Source: Odobenus rosmarus divergens
Lineage: Eukaryota; Chordata; Mammalia; Carnivora; Odobenidae
Direction of reading: 5' to 3'
NCBI RefSeq assembly: GCF_000321225.1
Contig: NW_004450381.1
Span: 1,367,947 to 1,431,946 of the forward strand
DNA: 64,000 bases
Shown: one piece after another, positions 34,430 to 44,866 of the stretch
Position numbering within the stretch: the first letter of the stretch is position 1
Layout of the letters: every line of letters starts with the position of its first letter
Position numbers and translations under genes: made by a program
Notes under the pieces: model-generated
The model's input: the letters and a program-made list of their open reading frames with translations, nothing else
What the model was told of the DNA's origin: nothing
Databases searched by the model: none

Positions 34430-35110
34430 GGTTCATCCTGTTGTCAGTAGTCTATTATTTTTTATGGCTGGATGATATTCTATTGTATGGATGTGCCACA
34501 TTTTATTTATCCAGTTATCAGTTGATGGACATTTGGATTGGATCTACTTTTTGGTTATATGAATAATGCTGCTATAAACATTTCCTCATTAATTTTTACA
34601 GCTGCATATTACTTCATTGTGTGGATGTACCATAGTTTATTCATCCACTATACTATCGATAGCCATTTAAGTTGTTTCCAGTCTCTTGGAATTGCAAACA
34701 ATGCTGGAATGAATAACTCTGCGTATACGTATTTCATATTGTTGGAGGTACCTCTCTAGGATTGATTCCTAGAAGTAGAATTGCTGGGTTGAAAGGTAAG
34801 GGCATTTGTAATTTTGTTAGCTGTTGTTAAATTCCCCTCCAGAGTGGTTGTGCCAGTTTGCATTCCCATCAACAATGTATGAAAATAGTGCCTATTTCCT
34901 GACAACCTCCAACATGGTATGCTGTTAATTTTTGTGAATTTGAATTTTTGTGAGTGCAATAGTGCAATAGAAGTAGTGTCTCAGTGCTATTTTAATTTGC
35001 ATTTCTCTAATTATGAGTGAGTATGAACATTTTTTCATATCCTTGAGAGCCAGTTGTATGTCTGTTTCTGTGAATTGTCTATTCATATAGTTTCCCCATT
35101 TTTCTATCAG
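34430..35110 (-). mobile_element. L1 ORF2-end/3' fragment, antisense
   Basis: ggctggatgatattctattg, gttgtgccagtttgcattcc and ttaatttgcatttctctaat are reverse L1 words. A partial internal repeat of the 'tattc-attg-gtg-atgtacca' part (34460 and 34605) suggests two pieces joined. Confidence 0.75.
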
Positions 35111-35820
35111 GTTTTTTTTTCCTTTGCTTGTGGTATAATACACTTAATACGAAATGTAATTTTTAAACTGTTTTTAAGTGTACAGTTCATGGCATTAAGT
35201 ACACCCACACTGTTGTGCAGCCATCACTACCATATGTCTTCCAGAACTTTTATTTCCATCTTCCCAAACTAAAACTGTGTACCTATTAAACACTCCCCAT
35301 TCTTCCCTTCCCCCGGCCCTTGGCAACCACCATTTTACTTTCTGTCTCTATGAATTTGACTGCTTTAGGTACCTTGTATAAGTGGAATCACACACTGTCA
35401 GTCTGTGCTGGCTTATTTCACTTAGCATATCTTCAAGGTTCATATGTATTATAGCATGTGTCAGAATGTCCTTCCTTTTTAAGGCTGAATAATATTCCAT
35501 TGTATGTATATACCACATTTTTTTGAAAAGTAGGCTCCATGACCAGTGTGGAGCCCAACGTGGGGCTTGAACTCATGACCCCAAGATCAAGACCTGAGCT
35601 GAGATTGAGTCAGATGCGTAACCGACAGACATCCAGAAGCCCCTTGTTTATTCATTCATCTGTGAGTGGACACTTACTTGGGTTGCTTCTACCTTTTGGC
35701 TATTGTGAATAATGCTGTCTCCCTCAGTTTTTAAGAGCTCTGTATGTGTTTGTCTACAGTATATGTTGCAAATATTTTCTTCCAATTTATCAGTTGACTT
35801 TTGACTTTTTCTGATTAAAA
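35111..35820 (-). mobile_element. Second L1 fragment, antisense, with nested short SINE (35530-35644, minus)
   Basis: Another 3' start (tgtggtataatacacttaat) begins inside the first L1. A short SINE (gtggagcccaacgtggggct) interrupts it between ccacattttttt and ttgtttattcattc. Confidence 0.7.
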
Positions 35821-35829
35821 ATTTTTTTC

Positions 35830-36406
35830 TGATTAAATCTTTTTTTCAATTTTATTGAGGTATAATTGACATATAGCACTATACAAGTTTAAGGTATATA
35901 GCATAATGACTTGACTTACATGTATTGTAAAATAATTATCACAGTTTTGCTAACATCCATCATCTCATCTCACCTCATATAGATACAAAAAAAAAAAGAA
36001 AAGAAAAAATGTTTTTCTCTTGTGATAAGAACTCTTGGGATTTACTCTCTTAACTTGCAAATATATCATATAGCAGTGTTAACTATAATTATCATGTACA
36101 TTATATCTCTCGTACTTACTTATAACTGGAAGTTTGTACCTTTCGGCCACATTCATCCAGTTCTCTTCCCCACCCCTTCCCCACCTCCTGCTTCTGGTAA
36201 CCACAAATCTGATATCTTCTCCTATGAATTTGGGTTGTTTGGTTTTTATTTGTTTGTTTGGTTTTTAGATTGCCGTATAAGTGAGATCATATAGTATTTG
36301 TCTTTCTCTGTGTGACTTGTTTCACTTCGCATAATGCCCTAAAGGTCCATCCATTTTGTCACAAACGGCAGGGTTTCCTTCTTTTTTTGCGGTTGAATAA
36401 TATTCC

Positions 36407-36445
<39 letters not shown>

Positions 36446-37160
36446 ACGTACATATATATATACACATATAATTATGCATCCATAGATGGACGCTTACATT
36501 GTTTCCATGTCTTGGCTATTGTAAACAATGCTGCTAAGAACATGGGTATGCAGATATCTCTCAGACATGGTGTTTCCATTTCCTTTAGATGCATTCCCAG
36601 AAGTGGGATTGCTGGATCATATAGTAATTCTATTTTTATTTTTTGAGGAACCTCCATTATTTTCCATAGGAGCTGTACCAATTTATAGTGCCACCAACAA
36701 TACACCCGGGTCCCTTTTCTCCACATTCTCACTGGCGTTTGTTATCTCTTGTCTTTTTGGTGATAGCCATTCTAACAGGTTCGTGAGATGATAACCCCTT
36801 GTGGTTTTGATTTGCATTTCCCTTATAGTTAGTGATGAGCACCTCTTCATGGACCTGTTGACCATCTTTTATTTTCTTTGGAAAAATGTCTAGTCAGATG
36901 CTTTGCCCATTTTTATTGGATTATTTGGGTTTTGTTTTGTTTTTTTGCTATTGAATTTTATGAGTTCTTTATATATTTTGGATATAAACCCTGATCAGAT
37001 ATATGTTTTGCAAATATTTTTCTTATTTTATAAGTTGTCTTCTCATTTTGTTGATTGTTTCGTTTCCTGTGCAGAAGCTTTTTAGTTCAATGTAGTCCCA
37101 CTTGTTTGTTTTTGCTTTTGTTGCTTGTGCTGATGTTTTTGTCATGCACAATTTAAAACA
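35830..37160 (-). mobile_element. Third L1 fragment, antisense
   Basis: Begins attttattgaggtataattg and runs through cccagaagtgggattgctgg, ggagctgtaccaatttatag and tgatttgcatttcccttata into ORF2. A (GT)n run lies at 36409-36441. Stops and shifts throughout; not an active element. Confidence 0.8.
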
Positions 37161-38084
37161 TTTTTATGTAAATTTATTAATTTTTTTTTTTTTTTTTTTA
37201 CTGCCTCTGGATTTTAGATCATTATGAGAAAGACTTTCCATATACAGGGTTAAAGAGGAAATCATCCATGTTTTTTTCTAATATTTGTCTGGTTCCTTTT
37301 ATTTTCATTTAGATCCCTAATCCATTTGGAATTTATTTATGTATATGGTGTGAGTTAAGGATCTAATTTTATCTTTTTCCGAATGGCTACCAATTTTTCC
37401 CAGCGACTCTTGTTACAATGTTCAATTTGATTCCAGTGATTTGAGATACCACCTTTGTCATATTTTACATTTTCATATGTACTCGAGTCTAATTCTGAAC
37501 ATGGTTTCTCTATCTATGCGTGTGCCAATACCACAGTTTTAAGTACTTAGGCTTTATATAGTATTCTTTAATGTGTGGTAGGGCTCATCCCCTCCTGCAG
37601 CTTTTCTTCTTCACTGTTTTCCTAGCTATTTGTACATTTTTGTTTTTCCATATGAACTTTAGTATCAACTTGTGTAGTATCTTGTTGGTGTTTTTATTTG
37701 TATTGCATTCATTTCATAAGTTAACTTAGGGAGAACTGACATTTTTATAATGTTGAATCCTGTCCAAGAACAGAGGATGTCTTTCCATTTGTTCAACTTT
37801 ACTCTTGTATCTTTTGGTAGTATTTTAAAATTTTCCTTGCATAGGTTGCACATTTCTTGTTAACTTTATTTCTAAATATTTAATCATCTTTGTTGCTATT
37901 ACTAACAGAACTTTTCTCTATCATAATGTCTTCTGTTTATTTTTTGTTTATGTGAAAACTGTTGATTTTTGTATGTTAATTTTGTATCATGCTACTTCAT
38001 TGAGTTCTTTTAAGTTTTATTGTTGATTTTGGGGTTTTCCGGGTATTCTATTATATTGTATAAAATTAACAATTGTTTTACTTC
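37161..38084 (-). mobile_element. L1 ORF2 fragment, antisense, part 1
   Basis: Words such as ggttcctttt, cttaggctttatatagtatt and taacttagggagaactgac are reverse ORF2. It continues after a SINE at 38288. Confidence 0.75.
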
Positions 38085-38287
38085 TTTTTTTTTTTTTAAG
38101 ATTTTATTTATTTATTTGACAGAGAGAGACACAGCAAGAGAGGGAACACAGGCAGGGGGAGTGGGAGAAGGAGAAGCAGGCTCCCCACCGAGCAGGGAGC
38201 CTCATGTGGGGCTCGATCCCAGGACCCTGGGATCATGACCTGAGCCAAAGGCAGACGCTTAACCGACTGAGCCACCCAGGTGCCCCC
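38085..38287 (-). repeat. Can-SINE, antisense, in L1
   Basis: tttttaagattttatttattt to gagccacccaggtgcccc. Confidence 0.9.
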
Positions 38288-38930
38288 ATCTAAATTTTAG
38301 AGCCACCTTGTCTATAACTACAAAAAACTCTGCTGTGATTTTGTTTGGAATTGCATTAAATCTATATATCCCTTTGGGAAGGATAGGTATCTTTACTAGG
38401 TTGAGTCTTTCAGTCCAAGAATATGGTATGTCTTTCCATTTATGTAGATCTTCTTTGAATTCTTTCATTATTGTTTTCTAAGTTTCAGAATATAGACTGT
38501 ATGTATTTTTTTAGATTTATACCTAAGTATTTTATTTTTTTGGAACTATTATAAATGACTTTTTTTTCCTTTCAATTTTGATCTCCAGTTGTTGCTAGTG
38601 TATAGAAATACAGTCACTTTTTTGGGTGTTGACCTTTACCCTGTGGCTTTACTACACTCACCTGATACTTCTAGGGCTTTATTTTATAGATTCTTTGGGA
38701 TTGTCTATGTAGACAATTATGTCATTTGTGAATATGAGTAGTTTCATTTCTTCCTTTCTAATCTCTTTGCTTTTATTTCTTTTTCTTGTTTTATTGTAGC
38801 GGCTAGGACTTCTAGTACACTGTTGAATAGGAGTGATGAGAGTGGACAGCCTTGCCTTTTTCCTTATCTTAGGGGGAAAGCATTCAGTCTTTTATGGTTA
38901 ATTATGATGTTAGCTGTAGGGGTGCCGTGG
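38288..38930 (-). mobile_element. L1 ORF2 fragment, antisense, part 2
   Basis: gtctatgtagacaattatgt, atgagagtggacagccttgcc are reverse reverse-transcriptase-region words. It continues at 39173-39257 (tagcttttttggtaagtgcc). Confidence 0.8.
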
Positions 38931-39172
38931 GTGGCTCAAGTTGGTTAAGTGTCCAACTCTTGATTTTGGCTCAGGTCATGATCTCACGGTTGTGAGATCG
39001 AGCCCTGCATTGGGCTCCACACTCAGCATGGAGTCTGCTTGAGATTCTTCCCCTCTCCCTCTGCCCCTCTACCTGCTCTCTCTACCCCCACCCCGTCTGT
39101 CTGCCTCTCTCAATAAATAAACAAACAAACAAATAAACAAACAAACAAATAAATAAATAAAATATTTTAAAA
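38931..39172 (+). repeat. Can-SINE, sense, with (AAAC/AAAT)n tail
   Basis: ggtgccgtgggtggctcaag to the tail at 39113-39165. Flanked by tatgatgttagctgtag / tatgatgctggctgtag. Confidence 0.9.
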
Positions 39173-39257
39173 AATTATGATGCTGGCTGTAGCTTTTTTG
39201 GTAAGTGCCTTTTATCAGATTGAGGAAGTTTCCTTTTATTCCTGGTTTTCTTTCTTT

Positions 39258-39466
39258 CTTTTTTTAGATTTATTTATTTTAGAGAGAGAGCGTGTGCATG
39301 AGTGGGAGGTGCGGAGGGAGAGGGAGAGGGAGAGAGAATCTTAAGCAGACTCCACGCTGAGCATGGATCCTGATGCCAGGCTGGATCGATCTCATGACCC
39401 TGAGATCATGACCTGAGCTGAAACCACGAGTCAGACACTTAACTGACTGCATCACCCAGGGGCCCC
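39258..39466 (-). repeat. Can-SINE, antisense
   Basis: tttttagatttatttatttt to gcatcacccaggggcccc. Duplication attcctggttttct on both sides. Confidence 0.9.
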
Positions 39467-39499
39467 AATTCCTGGTTTTCTAAAAGTTTTCTTTCTTTT

Positions 39500-39678
39500 T
39501 ATTAAAGATTTTATTTATTTGTCAGAGAGAGAGTACAAGCAGGGGGAGCAGAAGGCAGAGGGAGAAGCAGGCTCCCCACTGAGCAGGGAGCCCTATGCGG
39601 GACTTGATCTCAGGACCCCGAGATCATGACCTGAGCCAAAGGCAGACGCCCAACCGACTGAGCTACACAGGCGTCCCT
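39500..39678 (-). repeat. Can-SINE, antisense
   Basis: attaaagattttatttattt to gagctacacaggcgtccc. Confidence 0.88.
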
Positions 39679-39699
39679 CGTTTTTGTTTTTTTTTTTTT

Positions 39700-41600
39700 T
39701 TTAATCACTAATGGAGAACATAGTGTGTGATGATCATGTGCAGTAGGGGCCACATCAGAGGGGTAGGGGTCAGAGAAGCTCCTTGATGAAGCCCCTTTTG
39801 AGTTGGGATGGGAATGTTTCTTTTCACTCAGGAATGTCAGAGTTCACAGTGTCACCAAAGCCATTGGTGAGCCGTTCCTCTGCATGGCTTCTGCAGCTTG
39901 GCTTGTCATACAAGGGGTATCCTGTGAATGACAAATGCTGGTCTTGGAGAAAGATTTGACTGATAAATTAAATATGTCTCCCACTAAAACAGACAAGCTG
40001 CCTAGATACCACTCATCTGCTTGTTCATCCCTTCCTTTCTGGAGCGCCTGTTTTGTGCCAGACATGGAGGTGCAAAGATAAATAAAACAGGACTATTTAG
40101 GAGCTTAAAGGCGGGTGGGTGGGAGAGACCCAGGGTAATTCCAGGGTGGAGGTGAGAATATGTAGGGGAAATTGAGAAAGAACCTGCCGTTGCTGTATTA
40201 AGTCAGTGTAAGATTGTCAGTTTTGAAAAGCTGTTTTATTTTTATGTCTTAGGTAAAAATTCTTATATGTACTGATACTTAAAAATCCAAGGTCAGTTTC
40301 AAGATAGTGATTGCTATGTACTATTGTGGCAAAAGTAAAGGGGTAATACAGTCCACGCTGCAGAGTCCCTGCAGTTACACCTCTCAGTGTGTATTAGAGT
40401 ACCGTATTCTGGCTCATTCTTTCTTTTGCTACTGGGAATTGAAGGGGCTGAGGAAGAGTGGTAATGATAGGATAGAATTGAGGGTCTGTGGCAGAGGGGA
40501 TCCTGGTCTCATGGGACTAATGTACATGATGAGTCATTGGGAGGATCATTTTTAAGGTTCCTCTTGAAATATTATGTGGACACTCACAAGTATGCCTCAG
40601 TTCCAGTGTGTATCTGTGTCCAACCTTCCCGCCTGTCAGCCTTAGGAGATAAGCATTATCATACCCATTTTGCAGATTAGGCTGAGGCTTAAGGATTAGG
40701 CTGATCTGCCCAAAATCGCAATGCTAAAAGAGGGACGAAAATATGACTCTCAGCCCTGTATTCTTTCCAGAGGCTGTTTTGAGTTTAAGTGAGATAACAC
40801 AAATGTGCCTTGTAAGTGTCTGGGATGGACTATAGCAGTAGAAGTGTGGAAGGTACTGTATTTTTAGATTAAATTAAAGTTAGCACAGGAGCCCTTTTCG
40901 GTGGGGACAATTGGCTTGAGTTTTAGCATGGAACAATTTCTAAAGAACCAGGAAGCCGCCTATTTTCTCTTCAGCACCATGGGCTCCATGAGGGTCTTCT
41001 GGCCCTGATCATAGTGCCCAAGGAGCTTTTGTTTCGAGGAGTCTAGGGGCTTTCTTTATGGAGGCAGGTGGGCAGAAGGGTGGGCAGGGACTTGGGCAGC
41101 AAGTGGGGCCAGAAACCTCTCTCTCGACTTGGAGCTCACTGTTTTTCCCCTCCGACTTGACTGGTCATCTTACATTCAGTCTGTTCTGAGGAGGTATCTC
41201 CTGTCAACTCTGAAATGTGACCTACACCCATCCTGCTCCTGGGTGACACAAGCCCCAGGGGAAGGCACTGGCCCATCTAGCACAATCCCAGTGGTTGTTG
41301 GGTGCCTTCCTGCAAGGTGCTGCTGAGGCAGGAACAGGTAAGCTCTCCTCCTTAAGCAGTAGGTCGCCCCCGGCATGATGGCTGTATTGATGTTCTCCCA
41401 CCTGTGGATGTGGGTCCTGCTGCTGCCACACAGAGACCTGATCTCTCAGTTATCCTCGGGTCCTCCTCTTATTTTTCTCTCCATGAGGATTCAGGTGGCA
41501 TCTGGGAAGACTTGCTGTGACCTGGGGCTAGCACCTGCCCTGTGGAGAGCCAGTTGGGAGGCCTGTGGTTAGGTATCAGCACCACCCTACAACTTTTCTC
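39700..41600 (+). other. CABIN1: CABIN1 intron 1, 1.9 kb repeat-poor island
   Basis: Unique sequence between LINE/SINE blocks. It contains the two donor sites of the chimeric insertion described in the findings (40214-40283 and 40920-40955). No exon seen. Confidence 0.55.
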
Positions 41601-41609
41601 CTGCACTCT

Positions 41610-41800
41610 TTACCCATAGGTATAATTGTTTGCCCCTGCTTTCAGTTCTTTTGGGTATATACCCAGAAGTGGAAATGCTGGGTTATAAGGTAACCTTATG
41701 TTTAAGTTTTTGAGGAACCACCATACTGTTTTCCACAGCAGTGCATGAGGGTTCCATTTTCTCTACATCCTTGCCAGTGCTTGTTATTTTCTCTGTGTGT
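41610..41800 (-). mobile_element. L1 3' fragment, antisense
   Basis: gggtatatacccagaagtgg, aggaaccaccatactgtttt. Confidence 0.75.
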
Positions 41801-41804
41801 ATTT

Positions 41805-42005
41805 TTTTTTTCTTTTTCCAAAGATTTGTTTATATATCTGAGAGAGAGTGAGGGGGAGTGGCAGAGGGAGAGGGAGAGAGACACTCAAGCAGACTCTGCC
41901 CTGAGTGAGGAGCCTGACACAGGGCTCGAGCTCACGACCCTGAGATCAGACCTGAGCTGAAACCAAGAGTTGGATGCTCAACCGACTGTGCCACCCAGGT
42001 GCCCC
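41805..42005 (-). repeat. Can-SINE, antisense
   Basis: ccaaagatttgtttatatatc to gtgccacccaggtgcccc. Confidence 0.88.
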
Positions 42006-42087
42006 CTATGTATGTATGTTTTGTTTTTTCTTTTTTTTGCAGACAAAGCTTTTAAAATTTTTTTAAAATTTAAGTTCAATTAATTTT

Positions 42088-42275
42088 TTTAAAAGGTTTT
42101 TTATTTATTTTTTAATTTGAGAGAGAGAGTGAGCACGGGGGGGTGGGGAGGGGCAGAAGGAGAAGCAGATTCCCCATGGAGCAGGGAGCCTGATGCAGGG
42201 TTCCATCCCAGGACCCTGAGATCATGACCTGAGCTAAAGGCAGCTGCTTAACCAACTGAGCTACTCAGGCGTCCC
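42088..42275 (-). repeat. Can-SINE, antisense
   Basis: aaaaggttttttatttatttt to gagctactcaggcgtccc. Flanks attcaattaatt-like sequence on both sides. Confidence 0.88.
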
Positions 42276-42770
42276 ATGAATTCAATTAATTAACATATCA
42301 TGTATTATTAGTTTCAGAGGTACAATTCTGATTTCATCAGTCTTATATAATACCCAGTGCTCATTACATCATGTGCCCTCCCCAATGTCCATCACCCAGT
42401 TAACACATTCCCCACCCCCACCCCCTCCGGCAACCCTGTTTGTTTCCTATGATTAAAAATCTCTTATGGTTTGTCTCCCTCTCCAAGTTTGTCTTGTTTT
42501 ATTTTTCCCTCCCTTCCCCTATGATCCTCTGTTTTGTTTCTTAAATTCCACATATGAGTGAGATCATATGATAATCGTCTTTCTCAGATTGACTTATTTT
42601 GCTTAGCATTATACTCTCTAGTTCTATCCACGTCATTGTAAATGGCAAGATTTCAGTTTTTTGATGGCTGAGTGGTATTCCATTGTGTATATATGTACCA
42701 CATCTTCTTTATCCATACCACATCTTCTTTATCCATTCACCTGTTGATATGTGTATTTTTTAAATGATAG
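42276..42770 (-). mobile_element. L1 3' fragment, antisense, with a 20-bp tandem duplication
   Basis: taatacccagtgctcattac, atgagtgagatcatatgat, gctgagtggtattccattg. taccacatcttctttatcca is repeated head to tail (42696-42735). Confidence 0.8.
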
Positions 42771-42789
42771 TCTAGTTGCAGAGTTTTAA

Positions 42790-43390
42790 ATGTACAGTTT
42801 CTACTTTTCTCTCTCTTTTTTTTCTGTATCGTATGGTGGTCACAGTGTTCATCATGGCATAACTTACAGTGAAGCAGCAGCTTCCAGACTGAGCAGCAAC
42901 ATTCTTTTTTCCTAGATGTAGAACCCAGGAGATAAAATAGCTATTAGCCTAGGGGAGGTTTGAGTCTTCCTTGTCTGTGAAAAGACTACTTCCTTTCTTT
43001 TTCGAACCCTTGGAGAACTCAGAGCCCGTGCTGGAAGCCATGCTAGAAATCATTGCTGCAGTGCTGTTGGCAACAATAGCAGTCAATTCATGTTACCTGG
43101 ATGGAGCATGCCTTCAGTCTGTCTGCCCAGGCTCACTCCCACTGCTTGCTGGGCCCTTCCAGGGCCTTCTGCCAGCCTCTCAGATGGGACTTTTTCTCAC
43201 TCTTCCTGCGATATCTGGCTTGTTTGGCGGTGCCCCATCCCTGCTCCGGCCCTTCAGGCCAGAACCCTTGTTCTCCAGAACCCCTCTGCTCCCTTCACCC
43301 TCCAGGTGCCGAGTCCTATGAGTCTGTCCCCTGGAGTGTGTCCCTTCTGTTCACTGCCCCATCCAGGTTCCTGACATCTCTTTGTTTAAC
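42790..43390 (+). other. CABIN1: CABIN1 intron 1, unique part
   Basis: No repeat recognised except a possible L2-type piece around 43110-43370. An open frame of 116 codons at 42971 has no support. Confidence 0.4.
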
Positions 43391-43394
43391 AACA

Positions 43395-43735
43395 GCATGT
43401 AATTCACATAACCTATAGTTCACCTGTGTGGGGTGTATAAGTCAGTGGTTTTCAGTGTATTCACAGAGTTGTGGAACTATCACCACAACCAATTTTAGAA
43501 CATTTTCATCACCCTAGAAAGAAACCCTAGTCATTCCCCTTTGTCCCTCTCCTGCAGCCCACTATCTACTTTCTGTTGAGATAGATTTGCCTATTCTGGA
43601 CATTGCATATAAATGGAATCAGACGATATGTGGCCTTTTGTGACTGGCTTCTTTCATTTAGCATCAAGGTTCATCCATGTTGTAGCATGTTTCAGTACTT
43701 TAGTCTATTTTATGACTGAAGAATAATTGTTTTTT
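43395..43735 (-). mobile_element. L1 3' fragment, antisense, left of chimeric insertion
   Basis: tgtaattcacataacctatag, atgttgtagcatgtttcagtac, then disrupted at about 43736. Confidence 0.75.
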
Positions 43736-43850
43736 TAAATATCAGTACATATAAGAATTTTTACCTAAGACATAAAAATAAAACAGCTTTTCAAAACTGA
43801 CAAGTTTCAGTATGGAACAATTTCTAAAGAACCAGGAAGGCTCTTCACCT
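43736..43850. other. Chimeric templated insertion
   Basis: 43738-43802 is the reverse complement of about 40214-40280; 43804-43839 is a direct copy of 40920-40955 (2 mismatches in 36). It replaces a stretch of the surrounding L1. See findings. Confidence 0.85.
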
Positions 43851-44110
43851 AGAAGTTTTCACCTTGAAGCTGTTATGAATAATGCCCTATGAACGTTCTT
43901 GAACCAGGTTTGGTGCGGACATATGTTTTCATTACTCTTGGGTAGATACCTAGGAGTGGGACGTCTGGGTCATTCGGCAACTCCGTGTTCAACGTTTTGA
44001 GCAGCTGCCGGACCAGTTTCCACAGCGGCCGCACACTTTGCCTTCCTATCAGTAATGTACGAAGTTCTAATTTCTCCATATCCTCACCAATCCTGTCTTT
44101 TTTCTGCAGA
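43851..44110 (-). mobile_element. L1 fragment, antisense, right of chimeric insertion
   Basis: gttatgaataatgccctatg, tgggtagatacctaggagtg, cggaccagtttccacagcgg. Confidence 0.75.
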
Positions 44111-44199
44111 CTTTAAACTGGTCTGCCTACCTCTAATACTTTTTCCTTGATATTTCTAAAACTTTGTTTTCCCGACAACTCTCGGCGGCTCCCCTGTTG

Positions 44200-44430
44200 C
44201 CCACAGGATGAAGTTCCCGGTTCCCTGGCCCGGCACTCTGCCGTCCCCCACACGCGGCTCTGCTGTAAGGCCCGGCCACGGGCTGTGTTGGCTTCTGCGT
44301 GTGTCCACATTTCCCCATCACACCACACACCCCCTACCTCTTTGTTTCACCACTCCCTACTGCAGTGCTGGCTATTTCCCAGGGCTTACCACAAGGGCTG
44401 CCTCCCTCACTGTCCTGGATCCTTTCAAGT
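44200..44430 (+). mobile_element. Probable L2 LINE fragment
   Basis: acaggatgaagttcccggtt, tccctggcccggcactctg and tatttcccagggcttacc resemble L2 3' words; diverged. Confidence 0.4.
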
Positions 44431-44789
44431 GAATTGTTTTCCACCTATAGATGTTGCCTGGGTTTCTCTTTGTTTCACTCAATTTTTGAAAAAAAATAAC
44501 TGTTTATAGGTCTCTTTCCTCTGCTGAGCAGTGAGCCCTGGGGGCAGGAGTTGGTCTCACTCTTCTCTGTCCCCAGTGCCTGGTGTCTTGCCTGGCTAGG
44601 GCAGAAGCTCTGGCCATAGGACCTGGGTGACAGGTCACACAGCCGTCCTGAAGCAGTTGCTCACCGGCCTGTGTGCTTAGAGCTGGGTAGGCCCCTGGAT
44701 TTGGGGACTGCTTTGTGATGGGCCCCTGGAACTGTGACGTTCCTGCCTTTTCCTGGACCCTCTCTCAGTCTCTCCTCTTTCCTGTCTAG

Positions 44790-44866
44790 AAGACTGTGGA
44801 CCAGCACAGCCCCTGCCAGTGATGGGAAGTGGTGCTCAGGGGCAGCGCTGAAGCTCTCTGAGTATG
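44790..44866 (+). CDS. CABIN1: CABIN1 exon 2: 5' UTR plus start codon
   Basis: Acceptor tcctgtctag|AAGACT, donor GAGTATG|gtaagg. The last three bases are the ATG that joins to ATTCGAATTGCA to give [12 protein letters not shown], the known N-terminus. A nine-codon upstream ORF lies at 44822-44851. Confidence 0.88.
44822..44851 (+). promoter_or_regulatory. CABIN1: CABIN1 upstream ORF (9 codons)
   Basis: ATGGGAAGTGG... to TGA within the 5' UTR part of exon 2, ending 12 nt before the CABIN1 ATG. The uATG has G at +4, a fair context. It could lower translation of the main frame. Confidence 0.6.

Noticed and set aside
36409..36441. CRISPR-like or other ordered repeat array at the GT run
   Set aside because: Plain dinucleotide microsatellite in an L1; no spacer-repeat structure anywhere in the window.
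34430..38930. Possibly active L1
   Set aside because: No L1 ORF is intact on the minus strand. The pieces are truncated, nested and full of stops.
42971..43321. Open frame of 116 codons in CABIN1 intron 1
   Set aside because: Hydrophobic-looking but with no signal of selection, splice sites or known family.
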